NCBI RefSeq assembly: GCF_002940665.1
Contig: NZ_MIGY01000002.1
Coordinates: 1,408,783 to 1,472,782 of the forward strand
Length of the DNA stretch: 64,000 nt
Source of the DNA: Xanthomonas arboricola
Lineage (GTDB): Bacteria > Pseudomonadota > Gammaproteobacteria > Xanthomonadales > Xanthomonadaceae
Reading direction: 5' to 3'
Of the stretch, positions 10,250 through 20,116 are shown in pieces. The notes beneath the pieces were generated by a model that did not search any database, was not told where the DNA came from, and saw nothing but the letters and a program-made list of their open reading frames with translations. The stretch's first letter is position 1. Each line of letters opens with the position of its first letter. Both the position numbers and the translations under genes were made by a program.

Positions 10250-10268
10250 TTAGTAGTATTACTACTAA
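10250..10268 (-). promoter_or_regulatory. LexA operator (SOS box)
   Basis: The sequence TTAGTAGTATTACTACTAA is an almost perfect palindrome that fits the TTAG-N6-TACTA consensus known for LexA of Xanthomonas and Xylella. It ends two bases before the lexA start codon and occupies the place of a ribosome-binding site. Confidence 0.9.
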
Positions 10269-10339
10269 CTGGCGCCCGCGCAATAGCCGTGTGATGCGCG
10301 ATGCGCGGTTATGCAATCGTGGCGACACGCGCGTCGCGT

Positions 10340-12016
10340 CTAACGGCGGCTCCGCCAGATGGAGAACAGGATCCAGACGCCGCAGATCGCTGCGCCGATG
10401 AAACCACCGACCCCCAACGCAAGTAGCCAGCGGCTGGCACTGCCACCGACACTGTTCATGACGATCGACGAGCCGATCACCAGCGCAGCAGTCACGATCC
10501 CCATGGTGAGCCGGTTGGCCGCGCGATCAACCTGTTCGCCGAACTCGCGCAAGGCACGCGTTTCGATCTGCAGTTGCAGCTTGCCGCGTCGTGCGGCCTG
10601 CAGCAGCCGTTTGAGATCGCGTGGCAGATCGCCGATCAGGTCGATCGCACCGGTCACGGTGCGACGGCTGCGCCGCAGCATCGCGCTCGGCGCATAACGC
10701 TGCAGCACCACGCGTTCGAGATACGGTCGCGCCTCGGTGGCCATGTCGAAATCCGGATCGAGCTGACGGCCCATGCCTTCGAGCGTGAGAAACGCCTTGA
10801 TCATCAACGCCAGATCCGACGGCAGGGTCAACCCGTGATCGCGCAGGATCGAGGTCACATCGCCCAGCATCGCGCCGATGCGCAGCTCTTTCAGCGGCAC
10901 TCCGCGGTACTCGTCGACGAAGGCGCCGATATCCTGCTGCAGTCGCGACTCATCGATCTCCAGGCTGGTGCCGGCCCATTCCAGCAGTACGTCGATGACC
11001 GCTTCGGCGTCGTAGCTGACCATGCCATGCAGCAGTTGCGCGACCTGGAAGCGACGCTGCTCGGAAATGCGTCCGACCATGCCGAAATCGATGACGGCGA
11101 TGCGCCCGTCGCGCAGATAAAAGATGTTGCCCGGATGCGGGTCGGCGTGGAAACAGCCATCATGCAGCACCATCTTCAGCACGATCCCGGCACCGGTACG
11201 TGCGAGCGCCTTGCGGTCCAGGCCTGCCGCATCCACAGCCGCCAGATCCCGCCCCGGGATGCCATCGATGAATTCCTGCACGTTGAGCGATTCGCAGGTC
11301 CACTGCCAATAGACGGACGGCACCACCACCTGGGAGTCGTTGGCGAAATTGGCTGCGATGCGCTCGGCATTGCGACACTCGGCGGCGAAATCGAGTTCGC
11401 GCCGCAAGGAGACGGTGAATTGCTGCACCACTTCAGCGGGGCGATAACGCTTGAGATCGGGCGCACGCGTTTCCACGATTTCCGCCAGGCGTGCCAGCAG
11501 CCGCAGATCCGCATCGATCACATCGCCGATGCCGGGGCGGCGGATCTTCAGCACCACCGGTGTGCCATCGGCCAGCCAGGCGCGATGCGTCTGCGCCAGC
11601 GACGCCGCAGCCAAAGGCTGTTCGTCCAGGCGTGCGAACACGCTTCCCGGCTCCGCGCCCAGGGCTGCGACCAGTTGCGGGCGGATCTGTTCGAACGGTA
11701 GCGCAGGCACTGCGTTCTGCAGCTCGCTCAGCTCTTCGATCCACTCCGGCGGCAGCAGGTCCACACGCGTGGCCAGCACCTGTCCCAGCTTGACGAAGGT
11801 CGGCCCGAGTTCCTCGAGCGCGCGCCGCACCCGCATCGCCGCAGACATGCGCAGGCGGCCCTCGGCGTTGTGCCAGTGCAGCAGCTTGCCGGCGCGCTCG
11901 AGCACGTCGGCCAGGCCGATGCGACGCACCACATCGCCGAATCCATAACGGATCAGCACCGCAGCGATTTCCTGCAGCCGCCCAAGGTCCCGAACGGTGC
12001 CGAGTGCTTCCCACAT
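10340..12016 (-). CDS. ABC1/UbiB-family atypical kinase
   Basis: A 558-residue member of the AarF/ABC1/UbiB family, which supports ubiquinone synthesis through ATPase or kinase-like activity. The family motif with the KxGQ pattern is seen as LGPTFVKLGQVLATR around residues 75-90, the catalytic-loop part as GCFHADPHPGNIFY and the DFG-like motif as VIDFGMVGRI. Two hydrophobic segments at the C-terminus (ALVIGSSIVMNSVG and LLALGVGGFIGAAICGVWIL) should anchor it in the inner membrane. The start at MWEALGTVRDLG is chosen over an upstream frame of low-complexity Arg/Cys codons. No other ubi genes are adjacent, so it may be a paralogue of the main UbiB. Confidence 0.9.
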   Translation of the reverse strand: MWEALGTVRDLGRLQEIAAVLIRYGFGDVVRRIGLADVLERAGKLLHWHNAEGRLRMSAAMRVRRALEELGPTFVKLGQVLATRVDLLPPEWIEELSELQNAVPALPFEQIRPQLVAALGAEPGSVFARLDEQPLAAASLAQTHRAWLADGTPVVLKIRRPGIGDVIDADLRLLARLAEIVETRAPDLKRYRPAEVVQQFTVSLRRELDFAAECRNAERIAANFANDSQVVVPSVYWQWTCESLNVQEFIDGIPGRDLAAVDAAGLDRKALARTGAGIVLKMVLHDGCFHADPHPGNIFYLRDGRIAVIDFGMVGRISEQRRFQVAQLLHGMVSYDAEAVIDVLLEWAGTSLEIDESRLQQDIGAFVDEYRGVPLKELRIGAMLGDVTSILRDHGLTLPSDLALMIKAFLTLEGMGRQLDPDFDMATEARPYLERVVLQRYAPSAMLRRSRRTVTGAIDLIGDLPRDLKRLLQAARRGKLQLQIETRALREFGEQVDRAANRLTMGIVTAALVIGSSIVMNSVGGSASRWLLALGVGGFIGAAICGVWILFSIWRSRR

Positions 12017-12586
12017 CAGCGCACCGCCTGCGATTGCGCTGCGGCACCGGGCTCTATCGCATTCATGTGCATCGCTGCCCGCCTGGCGTAGCTGGAAGTG
12101 CGCATTGACCATGCACCACCACGCGCAATGCCGGTGGCTGCATGATCGCTCGCGCACAAGACCGCGCACTGACCGGCCACCTCGAGCATCGGCTGCGGGA
12201 CGGCTGCGCGCCGATCACCCAGCAACGCCAGCACGCTGCCAGCAGATCGGTGCGGGGCGGACAACAACAACGCGTGAGCGGAAAGCGGCAGCATTGGCAC
12301 GCAGGTTGGCAACGAGACCTTGTTTGTAGCCCATCTGCACGTGCCTGTCGCGTCCTGGGCGCCTGCGGGCTTAGCCGAGGTTGCGCTGACGCATGGATCT
12401 TGGTGCCGATGATCGAGGCTGGAAACACTGCTGGCAGAACCTGCGGAGCGCACAACGAACGCACTGCCATCAAGGCTGCATTGCAGCCACGTACCAAATG
12501 CGCAATCGCTCACTGTCCAAGAGAATCGCCGCAGCCAGAGTCACGCGCTTCGCAGCATGGCGCGCGCGCCGTCTTCCGCACCGGGA
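12017..12586. other. gap without a recognised gene
   Basis: This 570-bp region lies between cinA and the ubiB-like gene. Several open frames cross it on both strands, but they are rich in Arg, Ala, Cys and His, overlap each other and have no family resemblance. I see no tRNA or clear terminator. Confidence 0.5.
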
Positions 12587-13075
12587 CTAGAGCAGTGCGC
12601 TCAGGCCCCGCAGCGCGGCGACCACGGTCTGACGACGCACTGCATCGCGATCGCCAGCGAAGTGGAACAACTGCGCAGTGGCATAGCCGCCACGCCGCTT
12701 CCAGCCGATCCATACCGTGCCGACCGGCTTGTCCTCACTGCCGCCACCCGGCCCGGCGATGCCGGTCACTGCCACCGCGATGCTCGCACCGGAGTTGACC
12801 AGCGCGCCGGACACCATTTCGATCACCGTTTCGCGACTGACCGCACCATGCACTTCCAGCGTGTGCGGCCGCACACCCAGCAAGGCCTGCTTGGCCTCGT
12901 AGCTGTAAGCGGCCATGCCGCAATCGAACCAGTGCGAGGATCCCGCTACATCGGTGACCGCCTTGGCGATCCAGCCACCGGTACAGCTCTCGGCAGTGAC
13001 CAGGCGCTCACGCGCGGCAAGCAGTTGCTGACCAAGGTGTTCGGCCAGCTGCTGCAGTTCGGAATCGGCGGACAT
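12587..13075 (-). CDS. pncC: CinA C-terminal-domain protein, nicotinamide-nucleotide amidohydrolase
   Basis: A single-domain CinA/PncC protein of about 162 residues. The family signature is clear in TAESCTGGWIAKAVTDVAGS and in ISVAVTGIAGP-like IAVAVTGIAGPGGGSEDKPV. PncC hydrolyses nicotinamide mononucleotide to nicotinate mononucleotide and ammonia for NAD recycling. The N-terminal molybdopterin-type domain of full CinA is absent, as usual in proteobacterial PncC. Two ATG codons are six bases apart (13081 and 13075) and either could serve. In several bacteria cinA is next to recA; here the two are about 3 kb apart. Confidence 0.93.
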   Translation of the reverse strand: MSADSELQQLAEHLGQQLLAARERLVTAESCTGGWIAKAVTDVAGSSHWFDCGMAAYSYEAKQALLGVRPHTLEVHGAVSRETVIEMVSGALVNSGASIAVAVTGIAGPGGGSEDKPVGTVWIGWKRRGGYATAQLFHFAGDRDAVRRQTVVAALRGLSALL

Positions 13076-13081
13076 GGACAT

Positions 13082-13399
13082 GGGCACGACGAATGAAGAA
13101 GCAACCGACGTTTTAGCCGAATTTGCCGCGCCTGTCTGCGCTGGCGCCCATCCCGCGCCAGCGCAGACGGGGCCGGGGTTCAGTGGCGGTATGCAGCCAA
13201 TGGCAGCAGGCATCGGTAGCGCTGGCGGCCGGATCGCAACGGTGTCGGCGGCGATGGCCGACATTCTTATGCCTGCACAGATACCCATCCGGTCGCGCAA
13301 ACAAACGGGATGCCAGGACCGAGACCGACGCACGATCGCCGCCGCCGGCACCCTGACAACGGCGATCCGCACGGCCGGCGCAAGCCGACCGTGTACCGA
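13082..13399. other. gap between cinA and hflX with one strong hairpin
   Basis: A stretch of 318 bp with no credible coding frame. Its one clear feature is the hairpin at 13134-13168. The rest is GC-rich sequence in which I recognise nothing. Confidence 0.5.
13134..13168. terminator. strong hairpin, possible end of the miaA-hfq-hflX transcript
   Basis: GTCTGCGCTGGCGC pairs perfectly over 14 bp with GCGCCAGCGCAGAC across a seven-base loop. It lies about 230 bp downstream of hflX and 53 bp upstream of the cinA start. No T-tract follows on either strand, so it may be a rho-dependent pause or an RNA-stability element rather than a classical terminator. Confidence 0.5.
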
Positions 13400-14719
13400 T
13401 CACGACTCCCAGTCTTCTCGACGATCGGGCAGCATCGCGCGCAGTGGCGCACCGTCGTCGCCGGCAGCCAGGCGCTCGGCCTCGACCATCGGCAGGTCCA
13501 CATCCAGCAACCAGCCGTCCTCGTCTGACTGCTCGCCGCGCACCACTTCCAGTTGATGCAACTTGGAGCGCAGACGGCCGGCGGACGGCGGCAACCGCAA
13601 TTGCCCGGTCACATGACGCAGATCCAGTCGCTGCCCGAGCGCGTGCTGCAACTCCTGCAGCCCGCGCCCGTCGCGCGCAGAAACCCACACGCGTTCGCGC
13701 CGCGCCTGGTCGGGAATGCCGTCCTGCGCATCGTGACGCACCTGCGCGCCTTCGATCTTGTCGATCTTGTTGAACACCAGCAGTTGCGGCAAATCGCCTG
13801 CGCCCACCGCGTGCAACACCTCATCGACCTGCTGGATGCGTTCCTCGCGCAGCGGGTCGGCCGCATCGACGATATGCAACAACAGATCGGCGTCGCGCGC
13901 CTCGGACAAGGTCGAACGGAATGCGGCGACCAGCTGGTGCGGCAGATCGCGCACGAAGCCGACCGTATCGGCCAGGATCGCACTGCCACCGGGCAACGCG
14001 ATGCGGCGCACGGTGGGATCGAGCGTGGCGAACAACTGGTCGGCCACGTAGGCCTCCGCACCGGTCAAGGCGTTGAACAGCGTGGATTTGCCGGCGTTGG
14101 TATAACCGACCAACGCAATCCGCGGCAGCTCGCTGCGCATGCGCGCACGCCGCATCTGGGTGCGCTGCACCTCGACCTTTTCCAGCCGCTGCTGCAACTG
14201 CTCCACCCGCTTCTGGAGCAGGCGGCGGTCGGTTTCCAGCTGGGTTTCGCCAGGGCCGCGCAGGCCGATCGAACCACCGCGCTGACGCTCCAGGTGGGTC
14301 CAGCCGCGTACCAGGCGGGTGGCCATGTGGCGCAACTGCGCCAGCTCCACCTGCAGCTTGCCCTCGTGGCTGCGTGCCCGTTGCGCGAAGATGTCCAGGA
14401 TCAGGCCGGTGCGGTCGATCACGCGCCGCTCCAGATAGCGCTCCAGATTGCGCTCCTGACCGGGCGACAAGGTGTGGTTGACCAGCACCAGATCCGCGCC
14501 GGTGGCCTCGGCGGCGGCCTTGATCTCTTCCAGCTTGCCGCTGCCGATCAAGGTCGACGGGTTCGGTTTGTCGATACGTGCGGTGAGCGTGGCCGCCACC
14601 GTGGCGCCCGCCGACTTGGCAAGGTCGGCGAACTCCTCCAGCACATCCTCTTCGGCAGGCCCACCGGAATGGGTCTGAATCAACAACGCGTGTTCACCCT
14701 TGCGGGAGCGATCAAACAC
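13400..14719 (-). CDS. hflX: GTPase HflX
   Basis: A 439-residue HflX-family GTPase, which binds the large ribosomal subunit and rescues or splits stalled ribosomes. The N-terminal domain holds LVNHTLSPGQERNLERYLER near residue 100, followed by the glycine-rich linker GSIGLRGPGETQLETDRRLL. The G domain has the P-loop GYTNAGKSTLFNAL, G3 DTVGFVRDLPH and G4 FNKID. The start is a GTG. It follows hfq after only ten bases, the same hfq-hflX pair as in E. coli, and is probably cotranscribed with it. Confidence 0.96.
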   Translation of the reverse strand: MFDRSRKGEHALLIQTHSGGPAEEDVLEEFADLAKSAGATVAATLTARIDKPNPSTLIGSGKLEEIKAAAEATGADLVLVNHTLSPGQERNLERYLERRVIDRTGLILDIFAQRARSHEGKLQVELAQLRHMATRLVRGWTHLERQRGGSIGLRGPGETQLETDRRLLQKRVEQLQQRLEKVEVQRTQMRRARMRSELPRIALVGYTNAGKSTLFNALTGAEAYVADQLFATLDPTVRRIALPGGSAILADTVGFVRDLPHQLVAAFRSTLSEARDADLLLHIVDAADPLREERIQQVDEVLHAVGAGDLPQLLVFNKIDKIEGAQVRHDAQDGIPDQARRERVWVSARDGRGLQELQHALGQRLDLRHVTGQLRLPPSAGRLRSKLHQLEVVRGEQSDEDGWLLDVDLPMVEAERLAAGDDGAPLRAMLPDRREDWES

Positions 14720-14730
14720 GCACTACTCCA

Positions 14731-15009
14731 TTACTGCTCGACGTCGTCATCTTCCGCCTGGTTGCCTTCATTGGATTGCACATACCCACCACCCGGTCCC
14801 ACGCGCACATTGCGCGCCGGCACGACCGTGGAGATGGCGTGCTTGTAGACCATCTGACTCACGGTGTTGCGCAGCAGGACCACAAACTGGTCGAACGACT
14901 CGATCGTGCCCTGTAGCTTGATGCCGTTGACCAGATACACAGAGACCGGCACCCGCTCGCGCCGCAGCGCATTGAGGAATGGGTCCTGTAAAGATTGCCC
15001 CTTAGCCAT
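14731..15009 (-). CDS. hfq: RNA chaperone Hfq
   Basis: A 92-residue Sm-like protein that forms hexamers and pairs small RNAs with messages. Sm1 is visible as [20 protein letters not shown] and Sm2 as [11 protein letters not shown]. The start [16 protein letters not shown] is the canonical one and has GAGG upstream; 17 earlier in-frame codons are discarded. The tail after residue 70 ([10 protein letters not shown], then an acidic run) is shorter than the E. coli tail. It lies between miaA and hflX, the classic gene order. Confidence 0.98.
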
Positions 15010-15086
15010 CGAAAACTCCTCTTCATTATTGTTCTTATAGTCCCGGTCGACACCCGCCATCCCCAGCTGGCCCCGGAAACGGGATG

Positions 15087-16070
15087 TTACACGCCTGAAG
15101 CCTGCCGCACAGCGGGACGTTGGCCGAGGAAGTCGACAAGTGCGCTTTCCAATCGATGGCGGTCATGCTCCGGGTCGAACCAGCGCGCGTCGAGCTCGCC
15201 ACGTAGCCAGGTGAGCTGGCGCTTGGCCAGCTGACGGGTGGCCTGCACCGCCCTATCGCGGAAGTCGGCCAGGCTGCCGGCCCCATCCAGATACTCCCAG
15301 GCCTGGCGATACCCAACGGCGCGCACCGCTGGCAGATCCAGCGGCGCAGCGACTGCACGCAAGCGCGGCAGGGCCCGCAGGCGTTCCACTTCGGCCAGGA
15401 AATCCTGGGCCAGCATCGTGTCCAGGCGCTGTTCGATGCGTGCATGCAGCACCGCGCGCTCGCGCGGCGCCAGCACCACCTTCAGTACCCGCACCGGCAA
15501 GCGCGGGCCCGGCGGTCGCGCCTGCCAGTAGCTGATCGGCCGGCCGCTGATCCGGTAGACCTCCAGCGCGCGCTGGATCCGTTGCGGATCGGTGGTATGG
15601 ATGCGCGCCGCCGCAACAGGGTCGACGTCCGCCAGTTTTGCGTGCATCCGGGCCCAGCCAAGCTGCCCGGCTTCGGCTGCGATTGCCGAGCGCACCGCCG
15701 GGTCGGCCTCGGGCAACTGCGACAGCCCCTCCAGCAAGGCGCGGAAGTACAGCCCGGTGCCGCCGGCCAGAATCGGCAGCTTGCCGCGCGCCACGATCTG
15801 CTCGATCGCCTGCCGCGCATCGCTGGCAAATTCCGCCGCCGAGTAGATCTGCCAGGGATCGCGCAGATCGATCAGGTGGTGTGGCACCGCCGCGCGCATC
15901 GCGGCATCCGGCTTAGCCGCACCGATGTCCAAGCCGCGGTACACCAGCGCCGAATCGACGCTGACGATCTCGCCGTTCCAGCGCTGCGCGGCGTCCAGTG
16001 CCAGCGCGGTCTTGCCGCTGGCGGTGGGGCCCATCAGTGCGATCGCCAGCGGGCGGCGGTCGGCCGGCAT
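15087..16070 (-). CDS. miaA: tRNA dimethylallyltransferase MiaA
   Basis: A 327-residue enzyme that transfers a dimethylallyl group to A37 of tRNAs reading U-starting codons. The P-loop [18 protein letters not shown] is near the N-terminus, followed by [28 protein letters not shown] and the [13 protein letters not shown] block, all family signatures. The start [15 protein letters not shown] at 16070 overlaps the folP stop codon, which suggests translational coupling with folP. The C-terminal swinging domain ends near QASGV. hfq lies 77 bp downstream. Confidence 0.97.
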
Positions 16071-16972
16071 CAGTCCTCGTCCGGCCAACGAACGCTCGGT
16101 GCCGCAGGCGCGTTCACGCGCGGCAGCGGAATCGCCGCCATCGCGTTCCACACCTTCAGAGCATCCACGGTGGCGGCCACATCGTGCGCGCGCAGCAGCA
16201 TCGCGCCGTGCTGGGCGGCGAGCAGATGCGCGGCGACAGAGCCGTATACGCGCTCTGCGGCGACCTGGCGCCCAGTCAGCTCACCGATGCTGCGCTTGCG
16301 CGACAGCCCCGCCAGGATCGGCAGGCCGAACTCCTGCAGGCGCTGCAACTGCGCCAGCACGGTCAGATTGTGCGTAGTGGTCTTGTCGAAGCCGAAACCC
16401 GGGTCGAGGATCAACCGGCGCTTGTCGATCCCGGCCATTTCGGCCGCGAAGATGCGCTCGGCGAGGAAGCGATGCACCTCGGCCACCACGTCGTCGTAGT
16501 GCGGCGCGTCCTGCATCGCATGCGGCGCGCTGCGTGCATGCATCAACACCACCGGCACCCGCAATTCGGCCGCAGCATCCAGCGCACCCGGCGAGCGCAG
16601 CGCATGCACGTCGTTGATCATGCCGGCGCCGGCCGCAACCGCCGCGCGCATCACTTCCGGCTTGAAGGTGTCCACACTGATCGGCACAGTGGTCTGCTGC
16701 GCCAATGCCTGGATCACCGGGATCACGCGCTGCAGTTCTTCCTCCAGCGACACCGGCGTGGCGCCGGGACGGGTGGATTCGCCACCGATATCCAGCACCG
16801 CAGCGCCCTGCTCGACCAGACCCAGGCCATGCGCGATGGCGGCCTCGCAGCTGGCGTGCTGGCCGCCGTCGGAAAACGAGTCCGGCGTGACATTGACGAT
16901 CCCCATCACCTGCGGCGCGTCCAGTCGCAGCACGCGACCGGCGCAATCCAGCTTGAGGGCGGTGTCGAACAT
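16070..16972 (-). CDS. folP: dihydropteroate synthase
   Basis: A 300-residue folate-pathway enzyme that joins p-aminobenzoate to hydroxymethyl-dihydropterin diphosphate; it is the target of sulfonamides. The two family signatures are visible: [18 protein letters not shown] around residues 22-39 and [19 protein letters not shown] around 60-78. [17 protein letters not shown] follows later. The start MFDTALKLD has GGAG upstream; the longer frame upstream runs antisense into sequence beside ftsH. It follows ftsH, as in E. coli, where glmM comes next; here miaA follows instead. Confidence 0.96.
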   Translation of the reverse strand: MFDTALKLDCAGRVLRLDAPQVMGIVNVTPDSFSDGGQHASCEAAIAHGLGLVEQGAAVLDIGGESTRPGATPVSLEEELQRVIPVIQALAQQTTVPISVDTFKPEVMRAAVAAGAGMINDVHALRSPGALDAAAELRVPVVLMHARSAPHAMQDAPHYDDVVAEVHRFLAERIFAAEMAGIDKRRLILDPGFGFDKTTTHNLTVLAQLQRLQEFGLPILAGLSRKRSIGELTGRQVAAERVYGSVAAHLLAAQHGAMLLRAHDVAATVDALKVWNAMAAIPLPRVNAPAAPSVRWPDED

Positions 16973-17033
16973 CGGTGGTGTCTCCTTGGATGGTTGCGGT
17001 AAGCGCTGACCGGGCGATGCGGCCCTACAACGC

Positions 17034-17065
17034 ATCAAGGCCGGGAATCGCTTCCCGGCCTTGAT
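17034..17065. terminator. hairpin between ftsH and folP
   Basis: ATCAAGGCCGGGAA pairs perfectly with TTCCCGGCCTTGAT around a TCGC loop, a 14-bp stem placed 32 bases after the ftsH stop codon. No T-tract follows, so it may attenuate or protect rather than fully terminate the ftsH message. Confidence 0.6.
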
Positions 17066-17096
17066 GAATGCGCCTGCAGCTGGGCGATGCGCGGCG

Positions 17097-19037
17097 TTAC
17101 AGCTGCTCGGCCGGCCCGGCAATCGGCGGCAACGGACGCGGGCTGCCCTTGTCGTTGTTGTTGCCGCCGTCCTTGTCGGACTTGCCCCAACCCGCCGGCG
17201 GCGGCGGCTCGCGACCTTCCATGATGGCATCGATCTGCGGCACGTCGATGGTCTCGTACTGCAGCAGCAGCTGCGACATCGCATGCAGCTTGTCCAGATT
17301 CTCTGTGAGGATGGCTTTGGTCTTGCTGTAGGCCTTGTCCAGGATCGAGCGCACCACTTCGTCGATCATGCGCGCGGTCTCGTCGGAGACGTTCTTGTGC
17401 TGTGTCACCGAACGCCCCAGGAACACCTCGTCTTCCTCCTCGCCGTAGGCCACCGGGCCCAGCTCGTCGGACAGGCCCCACTTGGTGACCATGTTGCGCG
17501 CCATCTTGGTCGCACGCTCGATGTCGTTGGACGCGCCGGTGGTGACCTTGTCGCCGCCGAAGATCAGCTCTTCCGCCACGCGGCCGCCGTACAGCGAGCA
17601 GAGCTGGGATTCGATTGCCACCCGATTCATCGAGTACCGATCGCCTTCCGGCAGATACATCGTCACGCCCAGGGCGCGACCGCGCGGAATGATCGTGACC
17701 TTGTAGACCGGGTCGTGCTCGGGCACCAGGCGGCCGACGATGGCATGGCCTGCCTCGTGATACGCGGTGAGCGTCTTCTCGTCCTCGCTCATGGCCATCG
17801 AGCGGCGCTCGGCACCCATGAGAATCTTGTCGCGGGCACGGTCGAAATGGTCCATGCGGACTTCCTTCTCGCTGCCACGCGCGGCAAACAACGCCGCCTC
17901 GTTACACAGGTTGGCCAGGTCGGCACCGGAGAAGCCCGGGGTGCCGCGTGCGATGACCATCGGCACCACGTCGTCGGCCAACGGCAGCTTGCGCATGTGC
18001 ACGCGCAGGATCTGCTCGCGGCCCTTGACGTCCGGCAGGCCGACCACGACCTGGCGATCGAAACGACCCGGACGCAGCAACGCCGGATCCAGCACGTCGG
18101 GGCGGTTGGTCGCAGCGATCACGATCACGCCTTCGCCGCCTTCGAAACCGTCCATTTCGACCAGCAACTGGTTCAGGGTCTGCTCGCGCTCGTCATGCCC
18201 GCCGCCGAGCCCGGCGCCGCGATGACGACCCACTGCATCGATTTCGTCGATAAAGATGATGCACGGTGCATGCTTCTTGGCCTGCTCGAACATGTCGCGC
18301 ACACGGCTGGCACCCACGCCGACGAACATTTCCACGAAATCCGAGCCGGAAATGCTGAAGAACGGCACCTTGGCTTCGCCGGCGATCGCCTTGGCGAGCA
18401 GCGTCTTACCGGTACCGGGCGGTCCGACCATCAGCACGCCGCGCGGAATCTTGCCGCCCAGCTTGGTGAACTTGGTCGGGTCGCGCAGGAAGTCGACCAG
18501 CTCGCCAACCTCTTCCTTGGCCTCGTCACAACCGGCAACGTCGGCAAACGTGATCTTGACCTGATCCTCGCCCTGCAGCTTGGCGCGCGACTTGCCGAAG
18601 CTCATCGCGCCCTTGGCGCCACCGCCACCGCCCTGCATCTGGCGCATGATGAACAGCCAGAAGCCGATGATCAGGATGACCGGCAGAAAGTTGAGCACCA
18701 ACGACCAGAAGCCCGGCCCGGTGGAGGGCTTCTGGCGGGTCATCTCGATGTTCTTGCTATACAACACGTCGACCAGCTTGTCGTCGCGCGGACCGTAGAC
18801 GGTGGCTTCGCTGCCGTCGGTACGCTTGAAGCGGATCGCGTTGACCGCCAGGTTGGTCTCGTCGGTGTAGTCCACCGATTTGACGCGTCCGGAGTCCACT
18901 TCCTTCAGGAACTGGGTGTAGGTAATCGAGTCGGGGCCGACACCGCCCGCCATCCGCGGCGAGAAGCTCTGGAAGACGACCATCAGCACAACCGCGACGA
19001 CCACCCACAGCAGCAGATTCTTGGTCAAGTCGTTCAT
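17097..19037 (-). CDS. ftsH: ATP-dependent zinc metalloprotease FtsH
   Basis: A membrane AAA+ protease of 646 residues that degrades misfolded membrane proteins and regulators such as LpxC. Two transmembrane segments ([16 protein letters not shown] near the start and [17 protein letters not shown] near residue 120) flank a periplasmic part. Walker A is GPPGTGKT near residue 206, Walker [12 protein letters not shown], and the zinc site HEAGH follows near residue 420. A second ATG six bases upstream (19043) is also possible. The neighbours rlmE and folP match the E. coli order rlmE-ftsH-folP. Confidence 0.97.
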   Translation of the reverse strand: MNDLTKNLLLWVVVAVVLMVVFQSFSPRMAGGVGPDSITYTQFLKEVDSGRVKSVDYTDETNLAVNAIRFKRTDGSEATVYGPRDDKLVDVLYSKNIEMTRQKPSTGPGFWSLVLNFLPVILIIGFWLFIMRQMQGGGGGAKGAMSFGKSRAKLQGEDQVKITFADVAGCDEAKEEVGELVDFLRDPTKFTKLGGKIPRGVLMVGPPGTGKTLLAKAIAGEAKVPFFSISGSDFVEMFVGVGASRVRDMFEQAKKHAPCIIFIDEIDAVGRHRGAGLGGGHDEREQTLNQLLVEMDGFEGGEGVIVIAATNRPDVLDPALLRPGRFDRQVVVGLPDVKGREQILRVHMRKLPLADDVVPMVIARGTPGFSGADLANLCNEAALFAARGSEKEVRMDHFDRARDKILMGAERRSMAMSEDEKTLTAYHEAGHAIVGRLVPEHDPVYKVTIIPRGRALGVTMYLPEGDRYSMNRVAIESQLCSLYGGRVAEELIFGGDKVTTGASNDIERATKMARNMVTKWGLSDELGPVAYGEEEDEVFLGRSVTQHKNVSDETARMIDEVVRSILDKAYSKTKAILTENLDKLHAMSQLLLQYETIDVPQIDAIMEGREPPPPAGWGKSDKDGGNNNDKGSPRPLPPIAGPAEQL

Positions 19038-19097
19038 CCTCATTGGCTCCGGTGCCCTCTACTCTTCAATTCTTGAAACACGGTGGTCATTGGCAGC

Positions 19098-19730
19098 TTA
19101 CTTGATCTGGACACGCTTGCCCTGACCGAGCGCATAAACTTCCGGGGAGCGCTTGCGCGAGGCCGCCGGTTTGCGAATCGTCACCTTGTCATAGCGGCGG
19201 CGAAGCTCACGAATGTAGTCGTCGGACCCGACACCCTGGAACAGCTTGATCAGGAACGCCCCGCCCGGTTTGAGGTGGGCGTCGGCAAATTCCATCGCCA
19301 GTTCCGCAAGGTGCATCATCCGCGGTTGGTCGACCGCATCCATGCCACTCTTATTGGGGGCCATATCGGACAGCACAAGGTCCACCGGCACATCGCCCAG
19401 CATCGCCTCGAAATCCGATAGGACGGTTTGCTCCCTGAAGTCGCCATGAAGGAACTCCACGCCGGCAAGCGGCGGCATCTCCAGGATATCCAGCGCCACG
19501 ACACGGCCGCTGTCGCCCATGGACTTGCGTACTTGTTGCGACCAGCCGCCTGGTGCGGCGCCCAGGTCGACCACCACCATGCCCGGCTTGAGCAGACGGT
19601 CGCGCTGGAGCAGTTCTTCCAGTTTGTAGGCCGCGCGCGAACGCATGCCTTCGGCCTGCGCCTTCTTGACGAACGGATCGGCGAAGTGTTCCTTGAGCCA
19701 GCGCTGGCTGCTTTTACTACGGGAAGGCAT
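19098..19730 (-). CDS. rlmE: 23S rRNA 2'-O-methyltransferase RlmE (FtsJ/RrmJ)
   Basis: A 210-residue SAM-dependent methyltransferase that modifies U2552 of 23S rRNA late in ribosome assembly. The N-terminus SRSSKRWL-like SRSKSSQRWLKEHFADPFVK is typical. The SAM motif is VVDLGAAPGGWSQ near residue 55 and DLVLSDMAPNKSG contains the catalytic Asp region; the K-D-K-E tetrad appears intact. It lies directly upstream of ftsH and divergent from yhbY with a 65-bp gap, an arrangement also known from E. coli (yhbY-rlmE-ftsH). Confidence 0.96.
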   Translation of the reverse strand: MPSRSKSSQRWLKEHFADPFVKKAQAEGMRSRAAYKLEELLQRDRLLKPGMVVVDLGAAPGGWSQQVRKSMGDSGRVVALDILEMPPLAGVEFLHGDFREQTVLSDFEAMLGDVPVDLVLSDMAPNKSGMDAVDQPRMMHLAELAMEFADAHLKPGGAFLIKLFQGVGSDDYIRELRRRYDKVTIRKPAASRKRSPEVYALGQGKRVQIK

Positions 19731-19795
19731 CGGCAAAGGGGTCTGTACGGGTCGCCATGATACCCTGAACACCCTTTGCTGCCCTTTGATCCTGC

Positions 19796-20101
19796 ATGTC
19801 CATTGTTCTCACCTCCGCCCAGAACCGTTTCCTGCGCGGCCAGGCCCACGATCTCAAGGCACTGCTGCAGACCGGCGGAAAAGGGGTCACGCCGGCATTT
19901 CTGGCCGAACTCGAGGACGTGCTCGAGCGCCACGAACTGATCAAGGTGAAGGTGACATCGGAGGATCGCCAGGCCCGTGACGCCATGATCGCCCAACTGA
20001 CCGAGCAGACCGGCAGCGCGCTGGTGCAGCGGATCGGCCACGTCGCCATCCTGTACCGCCCCAGCAAGGAAAAGCGCCAGATCGTGCTGCCGCGCGGCTG
20101 A
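19796..20101 (+). CDS. yhbY: ribosome assembly RNA-binding protein YhbY (CRS1-YhbY domain)
   Basis: A 101-residue protein made of a single CRS1-YhbY (CRM) domain. The signature LTSAQNRFLRGQAHDLKALL and GKGVTPAFLAELEDVLERHELIKV is clear, with the GxxG-like loop near residue 30. The E. coli protein binds pre-50S particles. It is divergent from rlmE and so probably shares a promoter region with it; both serve large-subunit assembly. The ATG is preceded by only a weak ribosome-binding site. Confidence 0.95.
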   Translation: MSIVLTSAQNRFLRGQAHDLKALLQTGGKGVTPAFLAELEDVLERHELIKVKVTSEDRQARDAMIAQLTEQTGSALVQRIGHVAILYRPSKEKRQIVLPRG

Positions 20102-20116
20102 CCCGACAGGTTCGAC

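Noticed and set aside
12017..12586. Overlapping open frames between the ubiB-like gene and cinA
   Set aside because: They have no start signals, skewed composition and overlap one another on both strands.
17061..19076. Very long plus-strand open frame opposite ftsH (671 codons)
   Set aside because: It is fully antisense to ftsH, has His/Gln/Arg-rich composition and no family motif. Long antisense frames are common opposite high-GC genes.
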